From assembly GCA_032173965.1 (NCBI GenBank), contig CM063285.1, forward strand, positions 25,331,660-25,395,659: DNA of 64,000 nt. The letters run 5' to 3'. Below the pieces are notes generated by a model that was given only the letters and a program-made list of their open reading frames with translations, did no database searches and had not been told where the DNA came from. This stretch comes from Sitta carolinensis. Its lineage: Eukaryota; Chordata; Aves; Passeriformes; Sittidae. This document shows positions 24,495-35,935 of this stretch, piece by piece (the first letter of the stretch is position 1; each line of letters starts with the position of its first letter). The translations under genes were made by a program, and so were the position numbers.

Positions 24495-27400
24495 ATTGAA
24501 TATATGACTGCTGTTGGAACACTTTTTAATTTCAGATATCCATTGAAGAGTGAAATAAAAATATCTGAACATGCAGCATTGTGCTGCTAACAATTCTATA
24601 GGCAATGCAGAGATGGAAAGAAATAATGTAACAAATTTAACATTTAAGTAAAATATTTTGCCAGTGTTGAACAGATATAAATACCAACCATAACAACCTT
24701 GCAATTCATACATACAGGAAAAAAAATTGCTACTATCTATGTCAATCTACCTGCTTCAAAGAATTTTTCCAGCTATATATTTAAAAAGAAAATAAGCTGT
24801 TGCGTATTTCCAATCAAATACAATTCAATATGGACAAAGCCATAGCATATATACATACAAATACCATGGTATGAATCATAACATGCTAAAACCATTTCAT
24901 TGTCCTTCCTTAAAATAGCAAAAATATATATCAGTATTTACAAATAGTGGATGAATGAATCTTAGAGTATATCTTTGTAGACTTTCTTAGGATTCAAAAT
25001 GTAATGGTAGTGGTAATTTCAAAATAGGAAGGAAAAAATTATTTTAGTTTGCCTGGAAGGCGGCAAATAGTAATAAAAATTTCTATTTTACTTTTGGAAT
25101 AAACTTAGCTGACTGTGACTAGTTAAAATTAGCATGCTTATTCTTTTGAGCCAAGTAGTTTCTGAAATAAATTTTCTATTATAAATACAATTCCAACTCA
25201 ACACTTACTGAATTTCACTAGGAAAAAGGTAATCTTTACACTCTGGGGCATACAATGTAAAATCTGCAAGTAAACACATTACTTATGTTAAAGCTGTATA
25301 TTTTCACATACTCTTACTTATATAGTGTGGAAAAGTACATAACATTTTTAGATGTTCCACAGTATAAACCACATCAAAAGAATTCTATTCAGTTCTAAAT
25401 GCAACTGTTGCATTCACTGTCACTTGGCAGTATGACTGCTTTCTGCTTGCAGTACTGTTCAAGTGAGAGGAATATTAATTTTCAAAAACCTCTATTTAAG
25501 GAACAAACATTTAACATTCTAGAAATTTTGTTAACTTTTAAATAAAATTTAAAAAACTGAAAGCAGATTTCTAAAGTCACCTGAGAGCTGTTTCTACAGA
25601 CTTTGTTTTAATGTTACATATTTATAGTAACAGCTACAGAATATTCCCCCATTTAAATACCTAAACTCCTTTCCTAAGGCATGTCAGAATTAGACCCACT
25701 GGACAGCATCCCAGGTTAAGCCAGGGAACAATACAAAACTTGCCTACAGAAACAGTGAACACGAGGACCTGCTTTTCTCCAGAGGTCTGGGAAACAAAAA
25801 ATGCCTCGGTAACTCAAGGCAGGCTTTGTACCATAAGACTGTAATGATTTTGCATCTTTTATGATTCAGACTCACAGATTACCTAATACATAAGCAATAT
25901 CTGGATTATGCAGTCAAAAGCACAGACATATCCAGCAAAGAAAATGTGTGTGAAACAAGCAAGGAGGCTAAGTTGTCTCAGAGTATAAAGTAAAAAGACT
26001 GAAAAAGGGGACTGGGAATGCAGTCTAAATCTCTTGGCACAAGCTAGGATAAGCTTTAACTTTTCTACTCTTTTAAAGAGCTTACTGCAATGTCTGTTTA
26101 GAAAACCAGTGAGATTTGCTATGCTCCTGGCTGTTGCAAATATATCTTGTTTGTTCCAGAAAATACAGGGTATGATTCAAGATAAATCATGCATCAGACT
26201 TTTCAGTCACATGACTGGAAATGTGTTCAGCATGATGGTCCCTGTATGCTCTGTGCAGAAATGACTCAGAAGCAAGTTACGTATTTGTCAACCCAAGCAA
26301 GGCACACAACAGTAATTAAAATCACTAACAGTTGGGTGAGGCTCAATACATCCATCTAGATCTGATGCATGTAATAAACTAATATGTGATGATTGATCAA
26401 TATCTCATTATCATATCATAATATCTAAAAACATCTGATGAAAAAAATGTATTAAAAATAATAAGAAAAGGAAAAATAGGCCTGGTTAGTCAGTTAATTC
26501 ATGGAAGTGTGTGTGCTCACTGGCAATAGCAAGGATTCTTATTAAATAGTTCTTTCTTTGAGGCTTGAATACTTTTCCAGAGAACAGCACTAGAATAAGA
26601 AAAAACTATTTACCCAAGTAACTCCTATGTCTCTTGCTTCTCGCTGATTTGAGATCAGTGTGCAGTTAAATTTTCATATATGCTTTCAGATTTCTTAAAA
26701 ACTTTGATAAGAATGAGATATAAGAAAATATTTAGGCACCTACAAGTTACCTTAACTTTATCTGCTTGGTCACAAGTCTGAAAGTTAGTATCCTATGAGA
26801 GCATTCCAGGAACAAAACTTGATATTTTAAAGGATATAAATAATATGTTCATCAATCCAAAGGATGTCTAGGATTAACAAAGAGAAAGACTAAGAAATAC
26901 AGAATATATAAAAATCTATCCCTTTTCTGGCATACCTTCAGTAAACTAGGTATCAGAAGGAGGGTAAATGCCAACTGCTTCTCTTTCAATAATTAGGAGA
27001 TCTATTGCAAAATGCAGATGGGCAAAAAAGAAAACATATTTTACATCACAGTACAATCCAAGAACACTCACCTGTGAAATGGAAGATGCAAATTCATTTT
27101 CCTTTTCTGCCTGAGGCAATTCAAATACAATTTTAATGATGCACCCTTGTCACCAAATTGCAGCATTCTCTGGGTGGGACATTCCTCATTCCTCCCAACT
27201 GATGTTCAGGAAAAACCAGATACCCCACCCACATCCCAAACCCTATCAACTACTCAGACTGTATTTTGATCTCTGTCTTCTGACTTTTCCCCAAGAAGAT
27301 AAGTGTCTCAGCTGCTATGCTTTTAGACGCCCTATACTCAATGATCCTCTCTTACGTTTTCCATGGCCAAGTTAATCCAAAGGGGTTTTTTTACATTACT

Positions 27401-28281
27401 CTAACATTGCAGTGGATAGTAAAATGACATTTTGGAACCTCAATCTCCTTTTGCTACTTCAGATATTTAAGAACCAAAACTAGCAATTAATGTTCTTCCT
27501 TACAGATTTTAAAATTCTTTCACAACTGCTACTAAGCTCATTATAAAGGCTATAAGGAACCTCCTGAATGACTATGAAAACACATATGCTGGGAACTATG
27601 CAAATATTAATTCACTAGAAGTTAGTAGACACATTTTATGGAAAATTACACATATCCTTTGCTAGCCTAAATTTTACAGGCTCTTTCAATTTTTAAAATA
27701 CCTTTCCACCCTTGAACATAGAAAGTTTAGTCAAATTTCGAGCAACATAATAAAACACAAACCCACTCAAAACAGTCCTAGCGGATCAACTCAAAACATC
27801 TTAACAGCCCAGTACTCACCTTTCATAAAAGGGTTCATTAATAGACACCCCTAGAAGTAAAATGAGGAATATACCTCATTATAGCCTGAATTTTCAAACA
27901 AATTTAATCTGTAGCACTCTAAAAAATTTCTGGGAGCCCTCTTACCTTCTTTTAAAGAAAAAAAAAAAAACAAACAAAACGCTTCTTTGCTATCTGCCAC
28001 TTACATAGCACCACCAAGGCTGGCTTCGGTTGTAGATTAAACACCACAGTTACCAGTTAAACAATTTCAGTTTTCAGCAGTCTCAGATTAATTCTGTGAT
28101 TGTCACAGTCAACTACTGTCTTCATTATTAAAGACCTAATAGACATTATTTAAGGCAATGCTTTAGGTTTGTTCCTCTCTGAGTAGAATCTTGCACAGAT
28201 TATGTAACAATGGAGTTAGCAATGACCACAACGATTTAGCTTTGTATGTTATAGCTGTGTCCTATTATATCGTAAAATATC
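24495..28281. other. Non-coding stretch
   Basis: Nothing recognisable apart from short A runs (for example 27958-27970). Frames of up to 79 codons have no domain. Confidence 0.5.
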
Positions 28282-29424
28282 CTGAGCTAGAAGGGTCCCA
28301 CAAGGATTATCAAATTCCAGGTCCTGACCCTGCAGAGTACAGTCCTAAGAACACAACTATGTTCCTGATAATGTCTGAATACTTCTCAGACTCTGTCAAG
28401 TTTGGTGCTGTGACCACTTCCCTGGGGAGCCTGTTTCAGAGCCTGAGCATCCTCTGAGTGAAAACAATTTTCCTAATATCCAGTCTAAACCTTCTCTGAC
28501 ACATCGTCATTCTAAGGAATGGTAATTCCTTAGGGTGCTGTCACTTATCACCAGGGAGAAGAGATGAGAACACTTCCTATTGTGAGGAAGCTATAGATGA
28601 CAATGAGGTCTCGCCTCAGTCTCCTCCCCTCCAGGCTGAACACACCAAGTGATCTCAGCTACTCCTCTTTCTGTTTCCCCTGAAGATCTTTCACCATTTT
28701 TGTTGCCCTCCTTTGGACACTCTATAATAACTTAATATCTTTCTTATGTTGTGGTGCCCAAAACTGCACACAGGATTCAAGACAAGGCCACCCCAGTGCA
28801 GAGCAGAGCAGGACAATCCCCTCCCTTTCCCAGCTGGCCATGCTGTGCCTGATGCACCCCAGGACACAGGCGGCCCACCTGGCTGCCAAGGAAGAGACTC
28901 AACTTGCCGTTGATCAGGACCCCCAGATCAGTTTCAGCAGTGCTGCTCTCTATCCTCTTGTTCTCTAGTCTATCTGTATAGTCACCCTTCCCAGGTGCAA
29001 AATCCAGCACTTGCCCTTGTTAAACTTCATACAATTGGTGATTTGCCAGCCCTCTGTTTTATCCGTGTCCCTCTTCAGGGCCTCCCTGCCTTCAAGGGAG
29101 TCAACAACTCCTCCATATTTACTAACATCTGCAAACTTAGTATTCAGTCGAGTCCTGCATCCAAATTGTTTATGAAGTTGTTGAAGAGGACTGGCCCTGC
29201 TGTGGAGCCCTGCAGCAACTGGTCACTGATCTGATGTTATCACATCACAGTAACCCCCTTTGTACCCAACCCATGAGACAGTTGCTCACTGGTCACACGA
29301 TGTGTTTACCCACCTGAATAATTTTGTTCAGAGGGATACTATGAGAGACGGTACAAAAAGCTTTGGTGAAATACCAAAAGATCACATCAGCTGGCTTCCT
29401 TTGGCAGCTGCATGGGTTACATTG

Positions 29425-29780
29425 TCATGAAAGGAAAGCAGGTCTGACAAACAGGACTTTAATGAAGCCGTGTTGGCTGTGACCAATGCCTGTGTCGTAT
29501 TTTAGATGATTTCCAATACCTCCCAGAAAAATCTTCTCCATAATTTTACCAGTCACTGAAATGAGACTGACAGGCCTAGAATTTCCAGGGTCATTTTTCT
29601 TGCCCTTCTTGAAAACTGGGACAGCTCCAGTTTCCAGTGAACTGGGACAGCTCCAGTTTCCCAAGACCATTCAAAAATCATACAGAGAGGCCTTGTAATG
29701 ACATCAGCCAGCTCTTTGATTATTCTCAAATGAATCCCATCAGGCCCCATAGATTTACAGGGATCCAGCTGGAGCAGCAA
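29425..29780 (-). pseudogene. CR1 ORF2 reverse-transcriptase fossil
   Basis: Two overlapping - strand frames (29553-29780 and 29425-29670) together carry recognisable CR1 reverse-transcriptase words: LDPCKSMGPDGIH, KELADVITRPL, FKKGKKNDPGNSRPVSL, KIMEKIFLG and IGHSQHGF. The frame changes within the duplicated segment at 29614-29661, so a single reading frame is lost. It lies in the decayed CR1 and encodes no functional enzyme; the catalytic motif region is not intact. Confidence 0.88.
29614..29661. repeat. 22-bp direct repeat inside CR1 RT region, period 26
   Basis: AACTGGGACAGCTCCAGTTTCC occurs at 29614-29635 and 29640-29661. The second copy adds 26 bp to the CR1, which shifts the reading frame and explains the broken RT frame. 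Confidence 0.9.
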
Positions 29781-30573
29781 ATCCTACACAAGTTCAGGGT
29801 CAGCTGGGAGTTTATCACTCCCACAGCCATGATCCTCCAGCTCAGGATGCTGGGAATAGTCAAGGAATGACGTTGAAGACAGAGGCAAAGAAAGCACAAA
29901 ACACCTCTGCCTTGTCAATGTCCCTGACTGTGATGTGACCATCCTCGTCTTGTGAGGGGTTGATGTAATTTCTGCACTGCTTTTTGACATTAAAGCATTT
30001 AAAAAACTTTTTTTATTGTTCCCCCATAGTTCTCACCAGCTTCAATTCCAGTTGAGCTGTGACCACACAAATTTTCTCCCTAGCCTGTCAAGCAGCATCT
30101 CTGTGTGCCTTACATGTCATCAGTACTTGCTTCCACTGGCCATATTCTTTCCTTTTTCACCTAATCTCCAAAAGAAAATTCCTGGTCAGACAAGCTGGCC
30201 TTCTGCACCTCACCTGTTTGACTCCTGACAGTTTGGAATTGCCAGGTCCTGTGCCTTTAGAAGGTGGTGCTTAAAAACTGACCAGCACTGATGGATCCCA
30301 GCATCTTCAGAAGCACTTTCCCAGGAAACCTCACTCCCTAGTTCCCTGAGAAGACTCAAGTCCACTCTCATATACAGGGTTTAAGTCTTGTTGGCACTGA
30401 CACTTTTCCTTCTGTCAACAGAGCTTTAAAACTCGATTGCTTTGTGGACAAGACAGCCACCAACCTCCATTTCACTCATCAGACTCATTCTGTAAACATC
30501 AACAAATCAATGAGGGCATATTTCCTACTTTGATCCCTTGGTACCTGGACCATGAAGTTATCATCCAAATGCC

Positions 30574-30759
30574 TTAAGAATCTTCCAGACTGTTTGTGCC
30601 AGCTGTGTGATGCTCCCAGTTAATATCTGACAAGTTGAAGTCTTCCATAAGGACAAGGGCACTTAATTTGGAGGTGTCTCTTAGTTCCTCAAAGAATAAC
30701 TCCTTGGCGTCATCATCATGGCTAAGCGGTCTATAATCGACTCCCACAATGACATCCAC
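30574..30759 (-). pseudogene. CR1 ORF2 endonuclease fossil
   Basis: A 61-codon - strand frame with CR1 apurinic endonuclease features: VGVDYRPLSHDDDAKELF, followed by a diverged form of the family motif GDFN (here MEDFN) and DINW. The sequence stops at 'NSLEDS' with a nonsense change. It belongs to the same inactive CR1 copy as the reverse-transcriptase fossil downstream on the same strand. Confidence 0.88.
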
Positions 30760-30830
30760 ATTACTTGTTTGTCCCTTAATCCTTACCTAGTGACTCTCAA
30801 GTGTGCCTCTTCCAGCTGTAAGCTCCATTT

Positions 30831-32480
30831 TTGTTGAGTTTAAATTTTATACTCCAGTGGTCTATAAGTTCTGTCCTGTTCTCATCCCTTTGACTTAAGT
30901 AACTTGGGGGAGAGGGGGGACATCGTGCACGTAGTAAACCTCAAACTCTTTTCATTTGAATTAAACATACTACTGCAATATTATGTCTGAGCTTTTCCTC
31001 TTTCATGTGTTTAGACTTTTCACTTTCAAAAATACTATAATTTTACTTTCAACAGGAACCTGCTTAGGAATGCTCAACTTATTTCTCCTCATGTTCTAAA
31101 AAGCTCCCTGCTATCTACAACCATATTAGTTATTTATTGGGCCCTTCTAATTCTCACTTTAAAAATTTTAATCCCTACGTAACCACTACTAAACTGAATG
31201 AGTGAATTATTCCTACAAAGATTTTGAATTTCAATGTGTTACTATTAACATATATATAAATCCTCATAGAACTCTTTTCCTAACTGCATCTCAAACAAGA
31301 CCTTGTGTACTGCTCAAGGCTAAAATAGAGAGATATTGATATTTTTTCAGTTCCATTAACAGTGATTCTGAAAAGCAACCATTTATGAAATTTAAATGTC
31401 TGCATCATCACCCATCAGAACACTCATTGAGTCAAAATAAGCACTTTGCATAATTTTAAACATCTGCATTTCATGGTTTTAAAACAGTAAATTTTTTTGC
31501 TTATAAAAAATACGATTTATTTCAAAGCCATTAGATATTAAAAAAAATCACACTACTGCAGTTTACATTGAGAACAAAGCCCCAAACCCTAAATGAGTCA
31601 CAGAGAATATTTTTAAAGCCTTTTAGAATAAAATTTTTAACCAATGTTTCATTAGATGGGCTGATAAAACCTGGACTATAACATGAACAATCCTGCTGTT
31701 ACCAAAATTTGTTTCCATTGTTAAGGCACTTTTTAATCACAACAGGATGAGAATGCCCAACAGCTAAGAGAGCATAAACAGAAACATTCCAAGCATTTTG
31801 CATCGAAATTAGCAAGTCTACTTTTATTAATTTTTGGGGTGGGTTGATTGCTCGGTTGGTTGGTTTGTTTGGTTTCTTTAAACTTTGTTTCTTTTTTTGC
31901 CAGGTCAATTTAAGTTGGTAGCTCTACCAGTACTGGTGGAAAAGACAATTTTTGCACAGAGCTCACAGAACAGTATTTTAACTACACTAATATTTACCCT
32001 CAAAAAATATTTTACAGATAAAAAAATGAAATAGTTTTACATTTTTCAGTAAAATCATATACTAATTTGGTGCAATGCACATCCAGAATTAAGGTACCTG
32101 AAAAAAGCATATAAGTGAAATGTTAAAAGATACCTTTAAAGTCTAGTAGACCAGCCATTTCATTCAGGTAATATTCTACATAAGAAAACTTAGAAAGTTT
32201 GGAGATGAAGGCTAAAGATGAAGCAAGATGGATTTAACATTAAAAAACCTAATTAAAGCCCCAAGTCTATAGATAATTTTTCAAGTGATGAGACACTAAT
32301 GATTATCTTACAATGAGTGCAGCATCTTTTGATGTACATGCCATCTAGAAGTGACTGAATCAATAAAGGTTGGAAAAGATTTTTAAGAAATACAAGTAGA
32401 TAATGTACATTATATAAAAAGACTGAGTTCACTGTACAATATAGCAAGGATGTTTAAGGAATAAGCAAATGGGAGAGACA
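30831..32480. other. AT-rich non-coding stretch
   Basis: No exon or repeat was recognised beyond a short GGTT/GTTT-rich tract near 31.84-31.88 kb. Confidence 0.5.
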
Positions 32481-32485
32481 CTGGT

Positions 32486-33837
32486 TGTTGTAGTTTGAAA
32501 AAAATGAGTTTTTTGAACTTCAGTGGTCAAACCAATGAGTGCTCAGGTTTAAAGACTGGCACCTGGTGTGGCCACTGAGGACAAGGATCCGCCTCTGAGA
32601 ACACAAGGGGTTAAAAGCAGAGGGCTCCCCGGAAAGCTCTCTCTTGGTTCCGGTCCCTGAGGACGGGCGGATCTCCCCTGCCCAGCTGGGCGGGGAGGGG
32701 AAGCCATCATGTGGCCTGGGTGAGGTAGGCCTGGAACCTTGGGCACAGAGGGGGAGAGAATAAGATGGAAGGGTGGAGAGAGTACAAGAACCTTGAGAGG
32801 CATCAGGCAGCCTTCTTTCCCACCCCCCCCCCCCCCCCCCCTCCCCGGAGAGAGAGAGACTGAGAAACCGTGTCTGTGATCTGTGATCTGTGTCACCTTG
32901 AAATTTGATATCAGTAGCTGGGCAGCGCGGCCGAAGGAGTATGGGGGGGTGGCGCGAGAAGAGTGCCCAACAGCAAAGATACCGTGAGAGTTCTGAGGAA
33001 ACAAAGCCCAAGATTTTAACCCTTTTCGTAGATGATGGAAACTTTATAAATGCTAATCCTCCTGAATTTGAAGAAGAAAGATAGAGAGAACTAAGCAGAG
33101 ATAATGAAAGTTTGTGCGAGTGGAAGATTGTCAGAGAATGCTGAAAAGAATCCTAGGTGGGAGGAGATGATGGAGTGGCCTTTGGCTGGACTTTTTTGTA
33201 TAGCCATGGATGACTCATTTCTTTCCTATAATACAGAAACTGCATCTGGGGAGAGGCGTTGGCTTGGAGCCAAGAGTGGACAGTAGTGTGAACAGAGATG
33301 AGAGGAAGAGCTCTGTTCTCAAGGCCCCTCGCCCCAGGGGGTAATATTGGGGGGGGCTGGTGTCCCAAAATTTGAGAAGCTGTCATTTCCTGGAACTAAC
33401 CAAAGCATCTTTAAAAAGAGAAACCCTAGAAGCAGCTCTGGTCCATGCACAGTGGTGAGAGCACTGGACATGGAGGAAGAGGCCACGATGTGGTGCAAGG
33501 AAGACTCCTATCTCTCCTTAATGAACTGAGTACTGATTATCAAAAAAGTAGTAATAGACTAAAGATTAATTATCTAAAAGGTGGTAACGTGATTGGGAAT
33601 TTTTAATTTGTTTTATTGTGTTGAGAACTGGTGGGGGGGGAGGAAGAGTGTTTTGTAAAGTTTTCATGTTCTTCTGTATGTGTCTTCTTTGCATATTATA
33701 AGTAATAAAGTTATTTTCTTTTACTTTCTAAATTAGAAACTGTTTTGCTCTGTTTTTAGTCACATCTTACAGCAAACACCAGGGACAGTATATCCTCATA
33801 GGGGCACTGGCCTTGTACCAACGTCAAACCTTTAACA
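32486..33837 (+). mobile_element. ERVL-type solo LTR (1352 bp) with 5-bp target duplication
   Basis: The element starts TGTTGTAGTTTGAAAAA and ends CCTTTAACA, giving TG...CA termini. The 5 bp CTGGT stand directly before it (32481-32485) and again directly after (33838-33842), an exact target-site duplication. Five bases is the duplication length of avian class III (ERVL) proviruses. A polyadenylation signal AATAAA is at 33704-33709, so the LTR reads on the + strand. It holds a 19-base C run at 32823-32841. There is no primer-binding site, gag/pol or second LTR, so the provirus has collapsed by LTR recombination. The 151- and 163-codon - frames over it are antisense LTR sequence, not genes. Confidence 0.92.
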
Positions 33838-33842
33838 CTGGT

Positions 33843-34508
33843 TATTGTATTCCATGATTCAAATTCTTCTGAAGAGAAATATGCACATAAGCTTTTCCAA
33901 CCAATTAAACATTGTTAAAACTCATAAATCAAGCAAAGTTACTGTATCATTTCAGAAGTTTAAAATTCTAGATCTTATTTAGAAATGTATTCAGATGCCA
34001 ATTCGCATTCTTTACTCACAGAAAGACTTTTACTGAATTCAAAGGAAGATTAATTTGTGACCTAGCCTACAATCACTGCACTTGAATAACTTCTCACTGA
34101 ACTGTATTTCTGGTTCACCTGTATTCAGCTGTAGAACCTGAGTCTTTGCAAGTTCTTCAAGACAGAAGATATATCTAATTCATTCACTTTATTTTGGAAG
34201 GAAAAAACATGTATTTGCCTGAGAAGAATTCAAAGATGTCACAGAAACTTCACATTGATACAAGATAGAGAAGAGACGTAGATGACATTTGATGTTCAGT
34301 ATGACAGTCTTTTTCTATAATAGCCACTGATCATTTACAAGTGCTATATAATTTGAAATTAATGCATCAGACTTGGGTACAATACAGTCCTTCTGTAACC
34401 TGTCTCCTTTGACACAGATCTAAGCAGGTATATATTTAGACTTTTTTTGTGCTAGTTTGCTACTTCAGGATCTGTGATAATCAAATGTCAAAGAACAAGC
34501 TGCAAGCT

Positions 34509-34543
<35 letters not shown>

Positions 34544-34969
34544 TGAGATACTCAAAGAATTAATTTTATGCTGGCATATACTGTAATTAGAAATAGCTCT
34601 GTGCATCATGATTAAACTAGTAGCTATGGAAACCAAAGCAGACTAGAATAAATGCAAAAGAAGAATAGTGAACAAGCCAATCATAAAATTCCTTTAATCT
34701 GTTTATTTTTAATTCTTCTCATAATGCAAACTGGAATACTAAGGGTCAATACTACTTTTTTTTTTTTTTTCTTTTAACCTTTGTATGTTTGGAAATAACA
34801 GTATTTTTTCCAAACTACTTCCTAGGTATTAGATTTTGTTTTCATTACAGAACTTCTCTACCCACACAATCTTAGGTGTTAAAAGTGCACAATTTTTAAT
34901 GAGCCATTCTGTATTAAATAATTGTATATATTTATCCCTCTATGAAATGAGAACTCCATGTTTTCAACA
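33843..34969. other. Non-coding stretch with T runs
   Basis: No exon or transposon was recognised. It contains a pure (T)30 at 34511-34540 and a 16-base T run near 34.76 kb. Confidence 0.5.
34511..34540. repeat. Pure (T)30 homopolymer
   Basis: Thirty uninterrupted T. No retroposed sequence is visible next to it. Confidence 0.95.
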
Positions 34970-35935
34970 GCTGAAAATCTCCGTGGTGCTCTATCCCCTC
35001 AGCTATTCTGATAGCCACCTGCTGAACATGTTCCAGTTTAGCAATCCTCTGATGGGTATGGAGGAAGGATGGATGTCTGAGCTGTTCTCACCTGATGCAA
35101 TCTCAAGTACTGAATGAGGGGGAAGAATCACTTCCCTTGCTATGCAGGCTACAGGTACTGTGACTACCAAGCAGGCAGACAACCTTCACGACACAGTAAT
35201 GACTTGTTTGAATTCTCACTCAGCCTTAGGTCTTTTATAAAAGAGCTGTTTCATGGCAAGACACTCACCAGCCTATGCGGCTGCATGGGGTTTGCCAGCC
35301 CAGGTACGTCTGTTCTTCCCAAATTTCACCAGGTACCTTACAGTCAGGATAGATGAGGTCCTTTTGTATAGACCAGCATACAGGCTGACTTGTTTTGCCA
35401 CCCATTTTGCTGTCATTCACAAAGAAAAGAGCACTTTCCCTGCCGTCATCCAGGTCAATAATGAAAATGTGAAGCAATATTTGCACCAGTATCAGCCTCT
35501 AAAGTGCAGGTTAGATGTCCTTAGACATCATGGTGTACACTCTGTCCTTTGAGACATACAGTGGAGCTGCTTTCTCACCTGTGCTGTGGCCACTAGTCCC
35601 TAACACTTTAAGAAACCATGCCAACATACTTGATTAAGTCAAAGTAAACATAATTGTTTACCTGTTGTACCCTCATGTACAGAGACAGGGCCTCATTACA
35701 ACTGTAATCGGGTTAGTCAGACATGGTTTGTTCCCCAGTAAAGCCGTGATGGCTGTTACAAATCATATTATTTATCTTGTTGAGCCTAAGAAAGGCTTCC
35801 AGGAAGATTTTTTTCATGTTATTCCCAGGAGCTGACATTACAGTGGGCTGTGTACAGTTCTCTGGATATCCTTCCTTTCCCTCTTGAAAGTGGGCATATT
35901 AATTATGTTTCTCCAGTTACTGAAGACCTCTTATA
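34970..35935 (-). mobile_element. CR1: Old, diverged CR1-type LINE fragment
   Basis: In complement this follows the order of CR1 ORF2 to 3'UTR: a word set like 'gtgctctatcccctcagc' and 'agccacctgctgaac' at the left, 'attttgctgtcattcac' and 'gtcatccaggtcaataatgaaaatg' in the middle, and the RT-end words 'aagccgtgatggctgttacaaatca' and 'cttccaggaagattttt' at the right. Divergence is clearly higher than in the other copies, suggesting an ancient family (CR1/L3 age). No intact frame remains. Confidence 0.65.

Larger units (their letters stand above)
28282..30830 (-). mobile_element. CR1: Long CR1 LINE copy with decayed ORF2
   Basis: The longest transposon in the window, about 2.5 kb of a roughly 4.5-kb CR1 in - orientation. 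From right to left it holds the endonuclease end of ORF2 (about 30.57-30.76 kb), a linker, the reverse transcriptase region (about 29.4-29.8 kb), the end of ORF2 and the 3'UTR running to the left edge near 28.28 kb. The 5' part (ORF1 and the first part of the endonuclease) is missing, as expected from 5' truncation. Frameshifts and stops break ORF2 into frames of 60-80 codons, so the copy is inactive. A 26-bp-period duplication interrupts the RT region at 29614-29661. The exact outer borders are uncertain by some tens of bases. Confidence 0.93.

Noticed and set aside
32520..33011. 151- and 163-codon frames on the - strand
   Set aside because: They lie wholly inside a + strand solo LTR bounded by exact CTGGT duplications; antisense LTR sequence with a C/G run, no domain.
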